Shown: positions 17,493-26,523, counted from the stretch's first letter. The stretch is DNA of 64,000 bases from Pseudomonas paracarnis (GCF_904063055.1 NZ_CAJFCN010000004.1:124001-188000), one strand, 5' to 3'. Notes: generated from the letters alone by a model not told the origin. Program-made: numbers and translations.

Positions 17493-18005
17493 GAGTAGAC
17501 ATCCAGAGTGATGCCACCACCTTTCCGCTACTAAACATTGGGTGGCAGCTGTACGCAGGTTAGTAGACCGGTGGATATCTAAAGCCGGCGCGCCCGAAGA
17601 CGCCCTACGCACAGCCACCATCAAGCACAGACGCACTGTCTGATTGATGAAACTCATGCACTAATAGATACCCAAGCTCAGGCTACTAAACCCGAATCAC
17701 TGAACAATTCAGCGACCGAGCCACCTTAGAGACGGCCACCCCAGCGCACAAGCCGGCGGATTCTGACGCAGGCGTAGGCAATGGAGCAAGGTGTGGCAGG
17801 GGAATCGGATTTTGCCTTCAGGCGCTGCGTGATCGTTTGGGTTTTTCGCGAGCAAGCTCGCTCCTACAGGAGTGGGTTGTTATCAAGGTGCGGGTAGCTG
17901 GACAATAGAGGCCGATGAGCCAGCAATGAAGCACCAGATGTGCGAACGTTTGGTTCGCTCGGCTGGGCTCCACGAACTGCAAGATTACTGATCGGAAAAA
18001 AACCA
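17493..18005. other. Non-coding stretch between DUF6124 and lipoprotein genes
   Basis: No gene is supported. It holds the probable leader of the DUF6124 gene, with an inverted repeat CTACTAA (17528-17534) / TTAGTAG (17560-17566), a second CTACTAA at 17683, and a single REP hairpin TCGCGAGCAAGCTCGC near 17847-17865. Confidence 0.6.
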
Positions 18006-18608
18006 ATGCTAGGGAAAGTCAGCAGTAAATATCTCGTCTGGGGCGCGGTCGCGCTCTGCGTGTCTCTTCTGTCCGGGTGCGCTACGTCACGCTACGACGG
18101 CAAGCACGCACCGGACCCAAGTAAGGCGATCATCGTGGGTTCGGTTGGTGAGAGCTTTCCGATGATGCAGCCCCATGGGCTGGTGGTTGAGATCAAGCAA
18201 CAGGGAGCCCCCGGCACCGTATTACGGCTGACGACGCTGGGCAATGAAGATGATCAGCCATCACCCTCTGTGCTGGGTCATTACTTCATGTATGAAGTGC
18301 CACCGGGTGAGTATGAGTACACGCAGTGGCATTACGTGTATTACGCGGGTAAGTCGATGCCGCGCCCGGTGCCTGCGGTTTTCTCGGTGAAGGCCGGGGA
18401 AACTCTCTATATCGGTGATCTGCGCGTCGATGCCCTGCGCTTTTGCCTGTCAAACGTGAACAATGCCGATGACACGGTGCAGGCGCTCAAGCGCAAGTAC
18501 CCGATGCTCAAGGACCGGAACATCGTGAATCTGACACCGAAGAGTGGTTTTGCGCCTTGGCCGAGTTCTGATGCCACTGACTTCGGTAAAGGGTTGTGCA
18601 CGATTTGA
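18006..18608 (+). CDS. Putative lipoprotein
   Basis: 200 residues. The signal peptide ends in LLSGC, a good lipobox, so the mature protein should be lipid-anchored at Cys. The rest is a soluble beta-rich domain (FMYEVPPGEYEYTQWHYVYY; FSVKAGETLYIGDLRVD) resembling carbohydrate-binding-like or DUF2846-type surface folds. The ATG at 18006 directly precedes the signal peptide; an upstream frame to 17940 is not needed. A second lipoprotein gene follows 63 nt later. Confidence 0.75.
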   Translation: MLGKVSSKYLVWGAVALCVSLLSGCATSRYDGKHAPDPSKAIIVGSVGESFPMMQPHGLVVEIKQQGAPGTVLRLTTLGNEDDQPSPSVLGHYFMYEVPPGEYEYTQWHYVYYAGKSMPRPVPAVFSVKAGETLYIGDLRVDALRFCLSNVNNADDTVQALKRKYPMLKDRNIVNLTPKSGFAPWPSSDATDFGKGLCTI

Positions 18609-18671
18609 AGCCGGTACCGGTGACAGTCATCAAACCCGACGCCCATTGATCCACGTTCAAGGAATTCATGC

Positions 18672-19193
18672 ATGAAGCGCTCTACGCTACTCTGGGTCGG
18701 CCTGTTCGCAGCCCTGGCCTCACTGACCGGTTGCATCAGTGGTCCGGACCTCAAAGGCCAACCGTTCTTCACGTCACCGGCGGAACCTCGTGCGGATGAG
18801 GCCACGGTTTACTTTTATCGCACGGCGGCGAGCATCGGTGGCGGGGTCGCCCCGACTATTCAGGTCGATGGCCGCACCGTCGGCAGCTTGCCTTCCGGTA
18901 GTTTTTTCAAGGCTGGCATTTCCGCCGGTAAGCACAGCGTCGCCTCCACTTCGCCACCGATCATCAGCGGTATGGTTAACCAGCGTTTCGATATCACCGT
19001 CGAGAATGGCAAGGTGTATTACATCGCCGATCAACTCAGCACCTCTGACTACAAGGATGGGCAGACCTTGGGTGAAGTCGACGGCCGTCGTTTCAGCGGA
19101 ACAATGTTTTACTCGCGCTACGCGCTTGTGCCTGCCGAGGAAGCGCTGCGTTCTATCAAGTGGTGCCAGGAGCTGCCGGCAACCGCACGGTAA
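18672..19193 (+). CDS. DUF2846-like lipoprotein
   Basis: 173 residues. Lipobox LTGC at residues about 18-21 after a hydrophobic signal. The mature domain has ATVYFYRTAAS, IQVDGRTVGSLPSGSFFKAGISAGKH and VENGKVYYIADQ, the pattern of DUF2846 proteins, thought to be envelope-associated. It may form a two-gene unit with the preceding lipoprotein. Function unknown. Confidence 0.8.
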   Translation: MKRSTLLWVGLFAALASLTGCISGPDLKGQPFFTSPAEPRADEATVYFYRTAASIGGGVAPTIQVDGRTVGSLPSGSFFKAGISAGKHSVASTSPPIISGMVNQRFDITVENGKVYYIADQLSTSDYKDGQTLGEVDGRRFSGTMFYSRYALVPAEEALRSIKWCQELPATAR

Positions 19194-19208
19194 CCCCCCG
19201 CCCCACTT

Positions 19209-19308
19209 CATCAACATCCAACTCGCCGAGTCGTTTTACGTGGATTAGGAAGACGCGGCGAGTGGGCGAGCTATTGAGTGAAGGGATAATCATCAGCCAG
19301 GGCAGGGC
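19209..19308 (+). pseudogene. Relic of the 77-residue gene plus DUF6124 tail (copy C)
   Basis: From 19209 the sequence reads INIQLAESFYVD, a stop, then EDAASGRAIE, matching the end of the 77-residue gene (AIKSQIAESLYVAYDDAASN) with an internal stop. It is followed at 19289-19308 by ATCATCAGCCAGGGCAGGGC, identical to 17255-17274, where it encodes the last residues (PCPG) of the DUF6124 gene on the minus strand. Both genes are represented only by their 3' ends. Confidence 0.75.
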
Positions 19309-19385
19309 GCTTGGCGGGCAAGCTTGCTCCTACAGGAGTGCCATATTCAGGTGTTATGGTTGGCGCTGACGATGGAGGACTGAAC

Positions 19386-19949
19386 ATGACATTGACTGTC
19401 GACACCTTGCTCGAATTGGCCATGGCCAATCCTATCAACGCGCAAATCACCGCGCGCCTGCCGGAGCTTGGTGTGCAGCAGTGCATGCTCACGGCGGGCT
19501 GTTTGTTCCAGGCGGTGTGGAACCATCAGGCGAATCTGCCGGCGGCTCAGGGCGTGAAGGACTACGACGTTTTTTACTTTGACGAGGACCTGTCCTACGA
19601 GGCGGAAGACGCGGTAATTCGTGCGGCGCAGTTGCTATTCCAAGACCTGGGGGTGAATGTGGAGGTCAGGAATCAGGCGCGGGTGCACCTTTGGTATGGG
19701 CAGCGGTTTGGCCGGCCTTACCCGCAGTTGCATTCGGCCCGGCAAGGGGTTGACCGTTACCTGGTGGCGGGTACGTGCATTGCGCTGGATATTGCCTCGG
19801 GCGAGGTGTATGCGCCTTATGGCTTGGAGGATGTGGAGCAGGGTGTCTTGCGCATCAACCCTTTGCATCCGGAGCCGGCGCTGTTTTTGCACAAGGCCAG
19901 GAGTTATCAGGCGCGTTGGCCGTGGCTCAAGATTGTCGAGCCGGGCTGA
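19386..19949 (+). CDS. Nucleotidyltransferase-like protein (COG3575/DUF925 type)
   Basis: 187 residues. The segment VKDYDVFYFDEDLSYEAED carries the acidic D-x-D positions expected in this nucleotidyltransferase-fold family, and LQCMLTAGCLFQAVWN-like helices precede it. GGAGGA lies 6 nt before the ATG. Such proteins are widespread and uncharacterised; the reaction is unknown. Confidence 0.7.
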   Translation: MTLTVDTLLELAMANPINAQITARLPELGVQQCMLTAGCLFQAVWNHQANLPAAQGVKDYDVFYFDEDLSYEAEDAVIRAAQLLFQDLGVNVEVRNQARVHLWYGQRFGRPYPQLHSARQGVDRYLVAGTCIALDIASGEVYAPYGLEDVEQGVLRINPLHPEPALFLHKARSYQARWPWLKIVEPG

Positions 19950-19957
19950 GCCCCCGC

Positions 19958-21157
19958 TCACAAATCCAGTAACCCCCCGAGTACGCCGCAACCTAACACC
20001 ACCAGCCATGGCGGCAGCTTCCACACCATCAACGCGACCAGTGCGAGCAACGCCAACGCCACGTCATAGCCGTTGAAAACCGCACTGGTCCACACCGGCT
20101 GGTACAGCGCCGCCAACAACAGGCCAACCACCGCCGCGTTCACCCCGGCGAGCGCCGCCTGGGTACGCGGGCTTTTGCGCAGGTTGGCCCAGAAGGGCAA
20201 GGCGCCGAAGATCAGCAGGAACGACGGGGCGAAGATCGCCAGCAGCGCGATCACCCCGCCAGGCCAACCGCTCGGGGCGTGGGTCATGGAGGCGCCGAGG
20301 AAGGCGGCGAAGGTGAATAGTGGGCCGGGCACAGCTTGAGTGGCGCCGTAACCGGCGAGGAATACATCGTTGCTGACCCATTGGCTGGGCACCACTTCGG
20401 CTTGCAGCAATGGCAACACCACGTGGCCGCCGCCGAATACCAGCGCGCCGGTGCGGTAGAAGGCGTCTACCAGCGCCAGTGTGGGGTTAAGCGCCCATGC
20501 GGCGAGGAGCGGCAAGGCCACCAGCAACAGCAAAAACAGCATCAACCATAGGGCCCCGGCGCGGCGGCTGATGGCAATGGGCAGGGCGTCGGGCTCGGCA
20601 CTGCTCTCGGGCTTGAACAACAGCAGGCCAGCCACGCCTGCAGCCACCATGACCCCGACCTGAGCCCAGGCGGAGGGTTGCAGCAGCACCACGCAGGCGG
20701 CGATCAACATCAACGCCACCCGTAAAACGCCTCGGCACAGGTTGCGTGCCATGCCCCACACGGCCTGGGCCACCACCGCCACGGCGACAACCTTGAGGCC
20801 GTGCAGCGCGCCATGGGGGAGGGCGCCGCCGTAGTGGGCCAGCCCCAGGGCAAACAGAATCAGGGCGATGGCCGACGGCAAGGTGAACCCGGCCCAGGCT
20901 GCCGCCGCGCCCCGGTAACCTGCTTGGGACAGGCCCAACGCGATACCGACCTGGCTGCTGGCCGGGCCTGGGAGGAACTGGCACAGGGCGACCAGTTCGG
21001 CATAGCTGCGCTCGCTGAGCCAGCGGCGGCGGGTGACGAACTCTTGGCGAAAATAGCCCAGGTGCGCAATCGGCCCGCCGAAAGAGGTGAGGCCCAGGCG
21101 CAGGAAGATCAGGAACACTGACCAGGGGCGGCTGCGGTGATCGGTAAGCTGGGGCAA
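19958..21157 (-). CDS. chrA: Chromate transporter ChrA, long-chain type
   Basis: 399 residues with two homologous CHR domains and about 10 hydrophobic segments. Each half has the family motif: FLRLGLTSFGGPIAHLGYF...LCQFLPGPASSQ in the first, and VFGGGHVVLPLL...GYGATQAVPGPLFTFAAFLG in the second. It should export chromate across the inner membrane and give chromate resistance. It is convergent with the nucleotidyltransferase gene and divergent from tspO. Confidence 0.93.
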   Translation of the reverse strand: MPQLTDHRSRPWSVFLIFLRLGLTSFGGPIAHLGYFRQEFVTRRRWLSERSYAELVALCQFLPGPASSQVGIALGLSQAGYRGAAAAWAGFTLPSAIALILFALGLAHYGGALPHGALHGLKVVAVAVVAQAVWGMARNLCRGVLRVALMLIAACVVLLQPSAWAQVGVMVAAGVAGLLLFKPESSAEPDALPIAISRRAGALWLMLFLLLLVALPLLAAWALNPTLALVDAFYRTGALVFGGGHVVLPLLQAEVVPSQWVSNDVFLAGYGATQAVPGPLFTFAAFLGASMTHAPSGWPGGVIALLAIFAPSFLLIFGALPFWANLRKSPRTQAALAGVNAAVVGLLLAALYQPVWTSAVFNGYDVALALLALVALMVWKLPPWLVVLGCGVLGGLLDL

Positions 21158-21321
21158 GGGGATGTCTCGGGCAACGGTGCTGGATTTCGCCGACCATAAC
21201 CAATTTTCATGACGCGTAGAAGCGCGGGTATTTTGCCGCCCCCATTGAATTTATCCGCGGTTGCTTGAGTCACTTAAAAGCAGTGTACTGTCTTCCATCC
21301 ACTGGACCTCAAGGACCGATC

Positions 21322-21762
21322 ATGACCTTTTTCATCTTCCTGCTTGCCTGCGCCGCCGCCGCCAGCACTGGCGTGATCTTCAAACCGGGCGCCTGGTACG
21401 AATCCCTGGTCAAGCCCAGTTTCACCCCACCCAATTGGCTGTTCCCAGTGGCCTGGACGATCATCTACCTGCTGCTGGCCTGGGCCGGTTACCGCTTGAC
21501 CCTGATCCCCGGCAGCGAAATGGTGTTGGCCCTGTGGGCGGCGCAAATTGCGTTGAACACCCTGTGGACGCCGGTGTTCTTTGGTGCCCATCGGTTGTTC
21601 GCCGGGATGGTGATTATCGTGCTCTTGTGGCTCACCGTGGCAGCGATGGTGCTGCTGGCCGTGCGCCTGGATTTGATTACCGGCCTGATCCTGTTTCCGT
21701 ATCTGGTGTGGCTGTGCGTGGCCGCGGCGTTGAACTTCTCGATCCTGCGTAATAACCGCTGA
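21322..21762 (+). CDS. tspO: TspO/MBR family membrane protein
   Basis: 146 residues with five membrane segments. Typical motifs are WYESLVKPSFTPPNWLFPVAW near the N-terminus, LALWAAQIALNTLWTPVFFG and LFPYLVWLCVAAALNFSILR. TspO proteins bind tetrapyrroles and take part in stress regulation. AAGGA lies 7 nt before the ATG. Its TGA overlaps the ATG of the next gene, so the two are translationally coupled. Confidence 0.92.
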   Translation: MTFFIFLLACAAAASTGVIFKPGAWYESLVKPSFTPPNWLFPVAWTIIYLLLAWAGYRLTLIPGSEMVLALWAAQIALNTLWTPVFFGAHRLFAGMVIIVLLWLTVAAMVLLAVRLDLITGLILFPYLVWLCVAAALNFSILRNNR

Positions 21763-22691
21763 TGGCCTACCAGCATTGGCCTGCCAGCGAGCCCGAACTG
21801 GCCCAGATGCGCCGCTTCAATCGCAAACTGGCGTGGATGCCGCGCTTCAAGGTCCGCAACCGCGTGATGCCGCGTCTGATCCAGGCGCTGTTGCGTGCCA
21901 GCCAGACCTTCAAGAAGGCGCCCCTGGCGGAACGCAAAATGCTCGGGGCGATCCCCTTGCGCATCCTGCGGCCCGCTGGCCCGCCCAAAGGCGTGGTGCT
22001 GGATATCCACGGCGGTGGCTGGGTGATCGGCAATGCGCAAATGGATGACGGCCTTAACCTCGGCATGGTGAATGCGTGCGACGTGGCGGTAGTGTCGGTG
22101 GATTACCGACTGGCGGTGGATACGCCAATTGAAGGGCTGTTGGATGACTGCCTGACGGCTGCGCGCTGGCTTTTGGCGGACTGCCCGGAGTTTGCCGGCC
22201 TGCCGGTGTTTTTTGTCGGTGAATCGGCCGGCGGGCACCTGGCGGCGGCCACTTTGTTGGCGCTCAAGCAATGGCCCGAGTTGCTCCAGCGGGTGAGCGG
22301 CGCGGTGTTGTATTACGGCGTCTACGATTTGACCGGCACCCCCAGTGTGCGCACGGCCGGGCCGGACACCTTGTTGCTGGACGGGCCGGGCATGGTCCAG
22401 GCGCTGCGCCTGCTGACGCCGGGGATCAGCGACGAGACGCGCCGTCAGCCACCGTTGTCGCCCTTGTATGGGGACTTTGAAGGGCTGCCGCCCGCGTTGA
22501 TGTTTGTGGGTGAACTGGACCCGCTCAAGGATGACACCCTGCTGATTGCCGAGCGATGGCCAACGGTGGAGGCTCATTTGCTGCCAGAAGCGGCCCACGG
22601 GTTTATTCACTTTCCGGTGGCGATGGCCGATCGCGTGTTGGCTTACGCTCGCCAGTGGATAACGAGCCGCATCCTTGGCGATGAGCGTTAG
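21762..22691 (+). CDS. Alpha/beta hydrolase, hormone-sensitive-lipase type esterase
   Basis: 309 residues. The oxyanion-hole motif HGGGW is at 83-87 and the nucleophile elbow GESAGG has S155; the acid (ELDPLKDD) and the base histidine (AAHGFIHF) follow in order. These are the marks of the HSL/arylesterase family. It overlaps tspO by one base and the following GNAT gene by 11 nt. The ester substrate is unknown. Confidence 0.88.
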   Translation: MAYQHWPASEPELAQMRRFNRKLAWMPRFKVRNRVMPRLIQALLRASQTFKKAPLAERKMLGAIPLRILRPAGPPKGVVLDIHGGGWVIGNAQMDDGLNLGMVNACDVAVVSVDYRLAVDTPIEGLLDDCLTAARWLLADCPEFAGLPVFFVGESAGGHLAAATLLALKQWPELLQRVSGAVLYYGVYDLTGTPSVRTAGPDTLLLDGPGMVQALRLLTPGISDETRRQPPLSPLYGDFEGLPPALMFVGELDPLKDDTLLIAERWPTVEAHLLPEAAHGFIHFPVAMADRVLAYARQWITSRILGDER

Positions 22692-23172
22692 TATCGAGGC
22701 GGTGCAGGCCGCTGACATTCCCCAGGTGCTGAGCTTCGCTTTGCTGGCGCGGGATGAACTGTTTCCCACGCTCAGTGCCACCGGCGTCCCCCACGATCTG
22801 GCGCAGTTTGAAGCGATCTACCTTGAGGGGGGCGGGCGGTTTTTGATTGCTCGTGCCGAAGGCCGGATCGTTGCCTCGGTGGCTTATCGGCCCTACGACG
22901 GCCGCTTCCCGCAGTTGAACTACCAGGGGCGCAAGACGGTGGAAGTGGTGCGCCTGTATGTGCTCCCGGCAGCGCGACGCTTGGGCCTGGCGGGCCGGTT
23001 ATACCGCTCGCTGGAGGCGCTGGCGCGGGCCGAAGGCGTAGAGATGATGTACTTGCATACCCATCCGTTTCTGCCCGGTGCGATTGATTTCTGGCGCAGG
23101 CAGGGGTTTGAGGTGGTGGATGTCGAGGCCGACCCGATCTGGCAAACCACCCACATGCATCGGCCTCTGTAG
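22681..23172 (+). CDS. GNAT family N-acetyltransferase
   Basis: 163 residues with the acetyl-CoA site VVRLYVLPAARRLGLAGRLY and the later HPFLPGAIDFWRRQGFEVVD. The ATG at 22681 lies within the end of the esterase gene, so translation is probably coupled. A TTG at 22675 is an alternative. Substrate unknown. Confidence 0.82.
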   Translation: MSVSIEAVQAADIPQVLSFALLARDELFPTLSATGVPHDLAQFEAIYLEGGGRFLIARAEGRIVASVAYRPYDGRFPQLNYQGRKTVEVVRLYVLPAARRLGLAGRLYRSLEALARAEGVEMMYLHTHPFLPGAIDFWRRQGFEVVDVEADPIWQTTHMHRPL

Positions 23173-23177
23173 GTGAA

Positions 23178-23272
23178 GTGTGGGAGGGGGCTTGCCCCCG
23201 ATAGCGGTGGGCCAATCACCGATGTATTTGCTGACACTCCCTCATCGGGGGCAAGCCCCTCCCACATTTGGA
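23178..23272. repeat. REP doublet
   Basis: GTGGGAGGGGGCTTGCCCCC near 23178 faces GGGGGCAAGCCCCTCCCAC ending near 23271, between two convergent genes. Confidence 0.85.
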
Positions 23273-23324
23273 CCACAGTTGGCCGTCAGACCGTCACCAG
23301 AGCAAGCTGCCCCAACGTACGGAT

Positions 23325-24089
23325 TCAGTTGGAGCGCAGGCGCAGGATTTGCGCGCCGTCGAACGGGTCCGTCAGGTAATGCCCCTGCACTCCGAATGTC
23401 TCCTGCAAACGCTGCGGCGTCAGCACCTCAAGCGGCGTACCCAGCGCCACCAGCCGCCCGCGATCCAGCACGGCCAGGCGATCACAGGTCAATGCCTGAT
23501 TCAGATCATGCAGCGCAATCAAGGTGGTCACCGGCAAGCCTTGCACACCTTTGAGGATCGCCAGTTGATGCTGGATATCCAGGTGATTGGTCGGCTCATC
23601 CAGCAATAAAATCTGCGGCCGTTGCGCCAGGGCGCGGGCGATGTGCACGCGTTGGCGTTCGCCGCCAGAGAGGCTGCGCCAGGCGCGTTGGCTCAGGTGG
23701 GTGGCGTCTACGTCGTGCAGCGCCTGGTGCACGATGGCGTCGTCTTCACGCGACCACGGGCTCAGCGCCGACAGCCAGGGCGTGCGGCCTAGCGCCACGG
23801 CGTCGAACACGCGGATGGCGTCGTCGGTGTCGGCCTGTTGCTCCACCACCGCCAGCTGTTGCGCGATGGTGCGGCGTGACAACTCACCGACCCGCTTGCC
23901 GCCCAGGCGCACTTCACCGCTGGCCGGCGGGCGCAAACCGGCGAGTAATTTGAGCAGGGTGGACTTGCCCGAACCGTTCGGCCCGACGATGCCCAGGGTT
24001 TCGCCCGCCTGCACGTCCAGGTCGATACCGTCCAGTAACTGGGCCTCACGCACCTTGAAACCCAGGCCGCTGCAACTGAGCACGCTCAT
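23325..24089 (-). CDS. btuD: ABC transporter ATPase, BtuD/FecE type
   Basis: 254 residues. Walker A GPNGSGKST (36-44), signature LSGGERQRV (140-148), Walker B ILLLDEP (160-166) and the switch histidine in LIALHDLNQAL are intact. It matches the iron-siderophore/cobalamin importer ATPases. AGGAACG precedes the ATG at 24089, which overlaps the permease stop by 4 nt. A cobalamin riboswitch lies upstream of the three-gene operon, so the likely substrate is a corrinoid. Confidence 0.85.
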   Translation of the reverse strand: MSVLSCSGLGFKVREAQLLDGIDLDVQAGETLGIVGPNGSGKSTLLKLLAGLRPPASGEVRLGGKRVGELSRRTIAQQLAVVEQQADTDDAIRVFDAVALGRTPWLSALSPWSREDDAIVHQALHDVDATHLSQRAWRSLSGGERQRVHIARALAQRPQILLLDEPTNHLDIQHQLAILKGVQGLPVTTLIALHDLNQALTCDRLAVLDRGRLVALGTPLEVLTPQRLQETFGVQGHYLTDPFDGAQILRLRSN

Positions 24090-25090
24090 CGGGCGTTCCT
24101 CCGGCCAATCAAAATCAACGCAAACACCGGCGCGCCCACCAGTGCCGTGACCACCCCAACGGGAATCACTTGGCCCTTGATCAGGGTGCGTGACAGCACG
24201 TCTGCAGCGATCAGAAACAGCGCGCCCCCCAAGGCGCTGGCCGGTAGCAAGCGCGAATGCCCGGTGCCAAGCAACAGGCGCACCGCATGGGGAATTACCA
24301 AGCCGACAAACCCGATGGAGCCGACGATGGACACCATCACCGCCGTCACCAGCGCGGCGCAGGCCACCAGCACAAATTGCACGCGGCGCACCGGGATGCC
24401 GAGGGAGGCCGCCGAGTCGCTGCCGAAGGTGAACGCATCCAGTGCCCGCCGGTGCCACAGGCACACCGCGAGCCCCACGACCGCCACCGGCACCGCCAAC
24501 CACACCGACGGCCAGCGTACGCCGCTGAGGTTGCCCAGCAGCCAGAACATAATGCCGCGGGCTTGTTCGGAGCTGGCCGACTTGGTGATCAGGAACGCGG
24601 TCAGGGCATTGAACAACTGTGAACCGGCGATGCCCGCGAGGATGATCTGCCCGGTACCGCTGGACGATCCGCTGGCCCGCGCCAGCAGCGTCACCAGCGC
24701 AAAGGCCGCCATCGCCCCCACAAACGCGCCCGCCGACAACGACACCAGGCCACCGCCCACGCCGATCAAGGCCACGAGCACCGCGCCGGTTGACGCGCCG
24801 GCGCTGATGCCCAGCAGGTACGGGTCGGCCAGCGGGTTACGCAGCAGCGATTGCAGGATCACCCCGCACGTTGCCAACCCTGCGCCGCAAGCTGCGGCCA
24901 CCAATGCACGGGTGAGGCGGTAGTTCCACACCACGCCTTCGTCGATGGGGTCCAGTACGTAGCCGGCGCCCCAGAGTTTATTGGCGAGCACCTGCAGCAC
25001 CACCTGCGGTTCGATAGCGGTTTCACCGATGGCGACGCCAGCGAGCAGGGCGAGCAGCAGCAACGCCAGGGCGAGTAGGGTGCGCATCAT
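24086..25090 (-). CDS. btuC: ABC transporter permease, BtuC/FecCD type
   Basis: 334 residues with about 10 membrane segments. The FecCD signature is clear: LATCGVILQSLLRNPLADP, LGISAGASTGAV, and IGFVGLVIPHAVRLLLGTGH near the C-terminus. It overlaps its neighbours by 4 nt on both sides, as is usual for this operon type. It forms the inner-membrane channel for the substrate delivered by the binding protein. Confidence 0.88.
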   Translation of the reverse strand: MMRTLLALALLLLALLAGVAIGETAIEPQVVLQVLANKLWGAGYVLDPIDEGVVWNYRLTRALVAAACGAGLATCGVILQSLLRNPLADPYLLGISAGASTGAVLVALIGVGGGLVSLSAGAFVGAMAAFALVTLLARASGSSSGTGQIILAGIAGSQLFNALTAFLITKSASSEQARGIMFWLLGNLSGVRWPSVWLAVPVAVVGLAVCLWHRRALDAFTFGSDSAASLGIPVRRVQFVLVACAALVTAVMVSIVGSIGFVGLVIPHAVRLLLGTGHSRLLPASALGGALFLIAADVLSRTLIKGQVIPVGVVTALVGAPVFALILIGRRNAR

Positions 25091-26097
25091 TGGCCCAGGT
25101 GGTAGCCGTCAATGGCGGCCGCCAGTTGTTCAAGGCCCTCGAAGGTGCGCAGGCTCGCCTGCAAGGCCAGAGCGTCGAGGATGATGATGCGGTTGTTCTT
25201 CACCGCGTCCATGTTGCGGGTCACGGGGTCGCTGCGCAGGAAGGCGAGTTTCTTTTCATGGTCGTCGGCCGGGTAGCGACGGCGATCCATGCGTGCGATC
25301 ACCAGGAAGGTGGGATTGGCCTTGGCGATGGTTTCCCAGCCGACGGCGGGCCACTCCTCATCGGACTGCACCACGTTACGCAGGCCAAGGGCTTGCAGCA
25401 TGAATTGCGGCACGCCTTTGTGGCCGGCTACGTAAGGGTCGCTGGCCATTTCGGCGCTGGAGAACCACACCAGTGCACTGGCTTGCTGCAAGCCCTTGCC
25501 TTGGGCCGTGGCGACGGATTTGGCCAGGCGCGCCTTGAGTTCGTCGGTTAGTTGTTGGCCGCGATCCTGCACGTCGAAAATCTGCGCCAGTTGCTGGAGG
25601 CTCTGGTAGATCGTCTCGATGCGAAAGGGCTCCAATCGCGTGCCATCGGCGCCCACCAGGTTGTCCTTGCCTTCGCAGTCGGACGGCAACAGGTAGGTGG
25701 GGATCTTCAGTTCATGAAACTGCTCACGGGTGCCGACCACGCCTTGGGGGCCCACCACCCATTCCAGCTCGGCGGCCACCAGTTGCGGGCGCTTGGCGAG
25801 TACGGCTTCAAAGCTGGGCTCGTTGTTGGCCAGGCGCTCGATGTGATCGTCCTGGGCCTTGTACTGCGCCGCCACGTTGTTGAACCACAGCGAAGTGCCG
25901 ACCACCTTGTCGCCCACACCCAGGGCGTAGAGCATCTCGGTGGCGGCCTGGCCGATGGTCACGCTGCGGGCGGGGGCGTGCTGGAAGGTCAGGGTGCTGC
26001 CGCAGTTTTGCAGGGTCAGCGGGTACTGAGTGGGCGCGGCTTGCGCCAGGGCACACACACTCAAACCTGCGATCAGGGCGGTAACGCGTGGCAGCAT
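25087..26097 (-). CDS. btuF: Periplasmic binding protein of the corrinoid/iron ABC system, BtuF-like
   Basis: 336 residues with a signal peptide cleaved after about residue 21 (ALAQA). The mature part starts with a class III binding-protein pattern (RSVTIGQAATEMLYALGVGDKVVG), and AVLAKRPQLVAAE follows. I chose 26097 because AAGGAGAT lies 6 nt upstream and the signal peptide begins there. The riboswitch upstream favours cobalamin or a precursor over iron; no btuB receptor gene is nearby. Confidence 0.82.
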   Translation of the reverse strand: MLPRVTALIAGLSVCALAQAAPTQYPLTLQNCGSTLTFQHAPARSVTIGQAATEMLYALGVGDKVVGTSLWFNNVAAQYKAQDDHIERLANNEPSFEAVLAKRPQLVAAELEWVVGPQGVVGTREQFHELKIPTYLLPSDCEGKDNLVGADGTRLEPFRIETIYQSLQQLAQIFDVQDRGQQLTDELKARLAKSVATAQGKGLQQASALVWFSSAEMASDPYVAGHKGVPQFMLQALGLRNVVQSDEEWPAVGWETIAKANPTFLVIARMDRRRYPADDHEKKLAFLRSDPVTRNMDAVKNNRIIILDALALQASLRTFEGLEQLAAAIDGYHLGQ

Positions 26098-26224
26098 GAG
26101 GCGATCTCCTTGTGAACCGTAGGTGCAGCAGGGGAGGTACGGCTCGGAAATACGCCCATGGGCGCTGCTGATACGCAGGGCCAGGATGTCCTTCCCGGAC
26201 ACCCCGCCGGTTAGTGAATTAGCT

Positions 26225-26390
26225 GGGCCGGCAGGTCTCCTGACTGATGCGTCGTCGCCATGCCCCGCCTTCCCGGACGTGGTCCAGTGGCATTCAAGGG
26301 CAGGCTCGGCATCTACAGTTGCGGGGGCAGTTTCGGTTCACGCCGCGTGCGGCGTTTCGAATTCCCTGTTAGTCCCATACGGGAACCGGC
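26225..26390 (-). promoter_or_regulatory. Cobalamin riboswitch
   Basis: Read on the minus strand, the stretch has the conserved elements in order: GAAACTGCCCCCGCAACTGT, then GAATGCCACTGG, CCGGGAAGGCGG and the B12 box AGTCAGGAGACCTGCC at the 3' side (26228-26247 region). It lies about 130 nt before the btuF-like start. Binding of adenosylcobalamin would shut off the ABC operon. Confidence 0.9.
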
Positions 26391-26412
26391 GGCCGTATGG
26401 TAAGCGATCATC

Positions 26413-26517
26413 CCTGTAGGAGCGAGCTTGCTCGCGAAGGTCGTCAACGATAACGCTGGGCACCTGATGCCCCGCGGCGCTTTCCTGGTCTTCGCGAGCA
26501 AGCTCGCTGCTACAAAA
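26413..26517. repeat. REP doublet
   Basis: GTAGGAGCGAGCTTGCTCGC near 26417 faces GCGAGCAAGCTCGCTGCTAC near 26494-26513. It separates the riboswitch from the nuclease gene. Confidence 0.85.
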
Positions 26518-26523
26518 GAAGCG

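Noticed and set aside
17818..18006. 62-codon minus-strand frame
   Set aside because: It consists largely of a REP hairpin translated (SELAREKPKR-type), a common false call.
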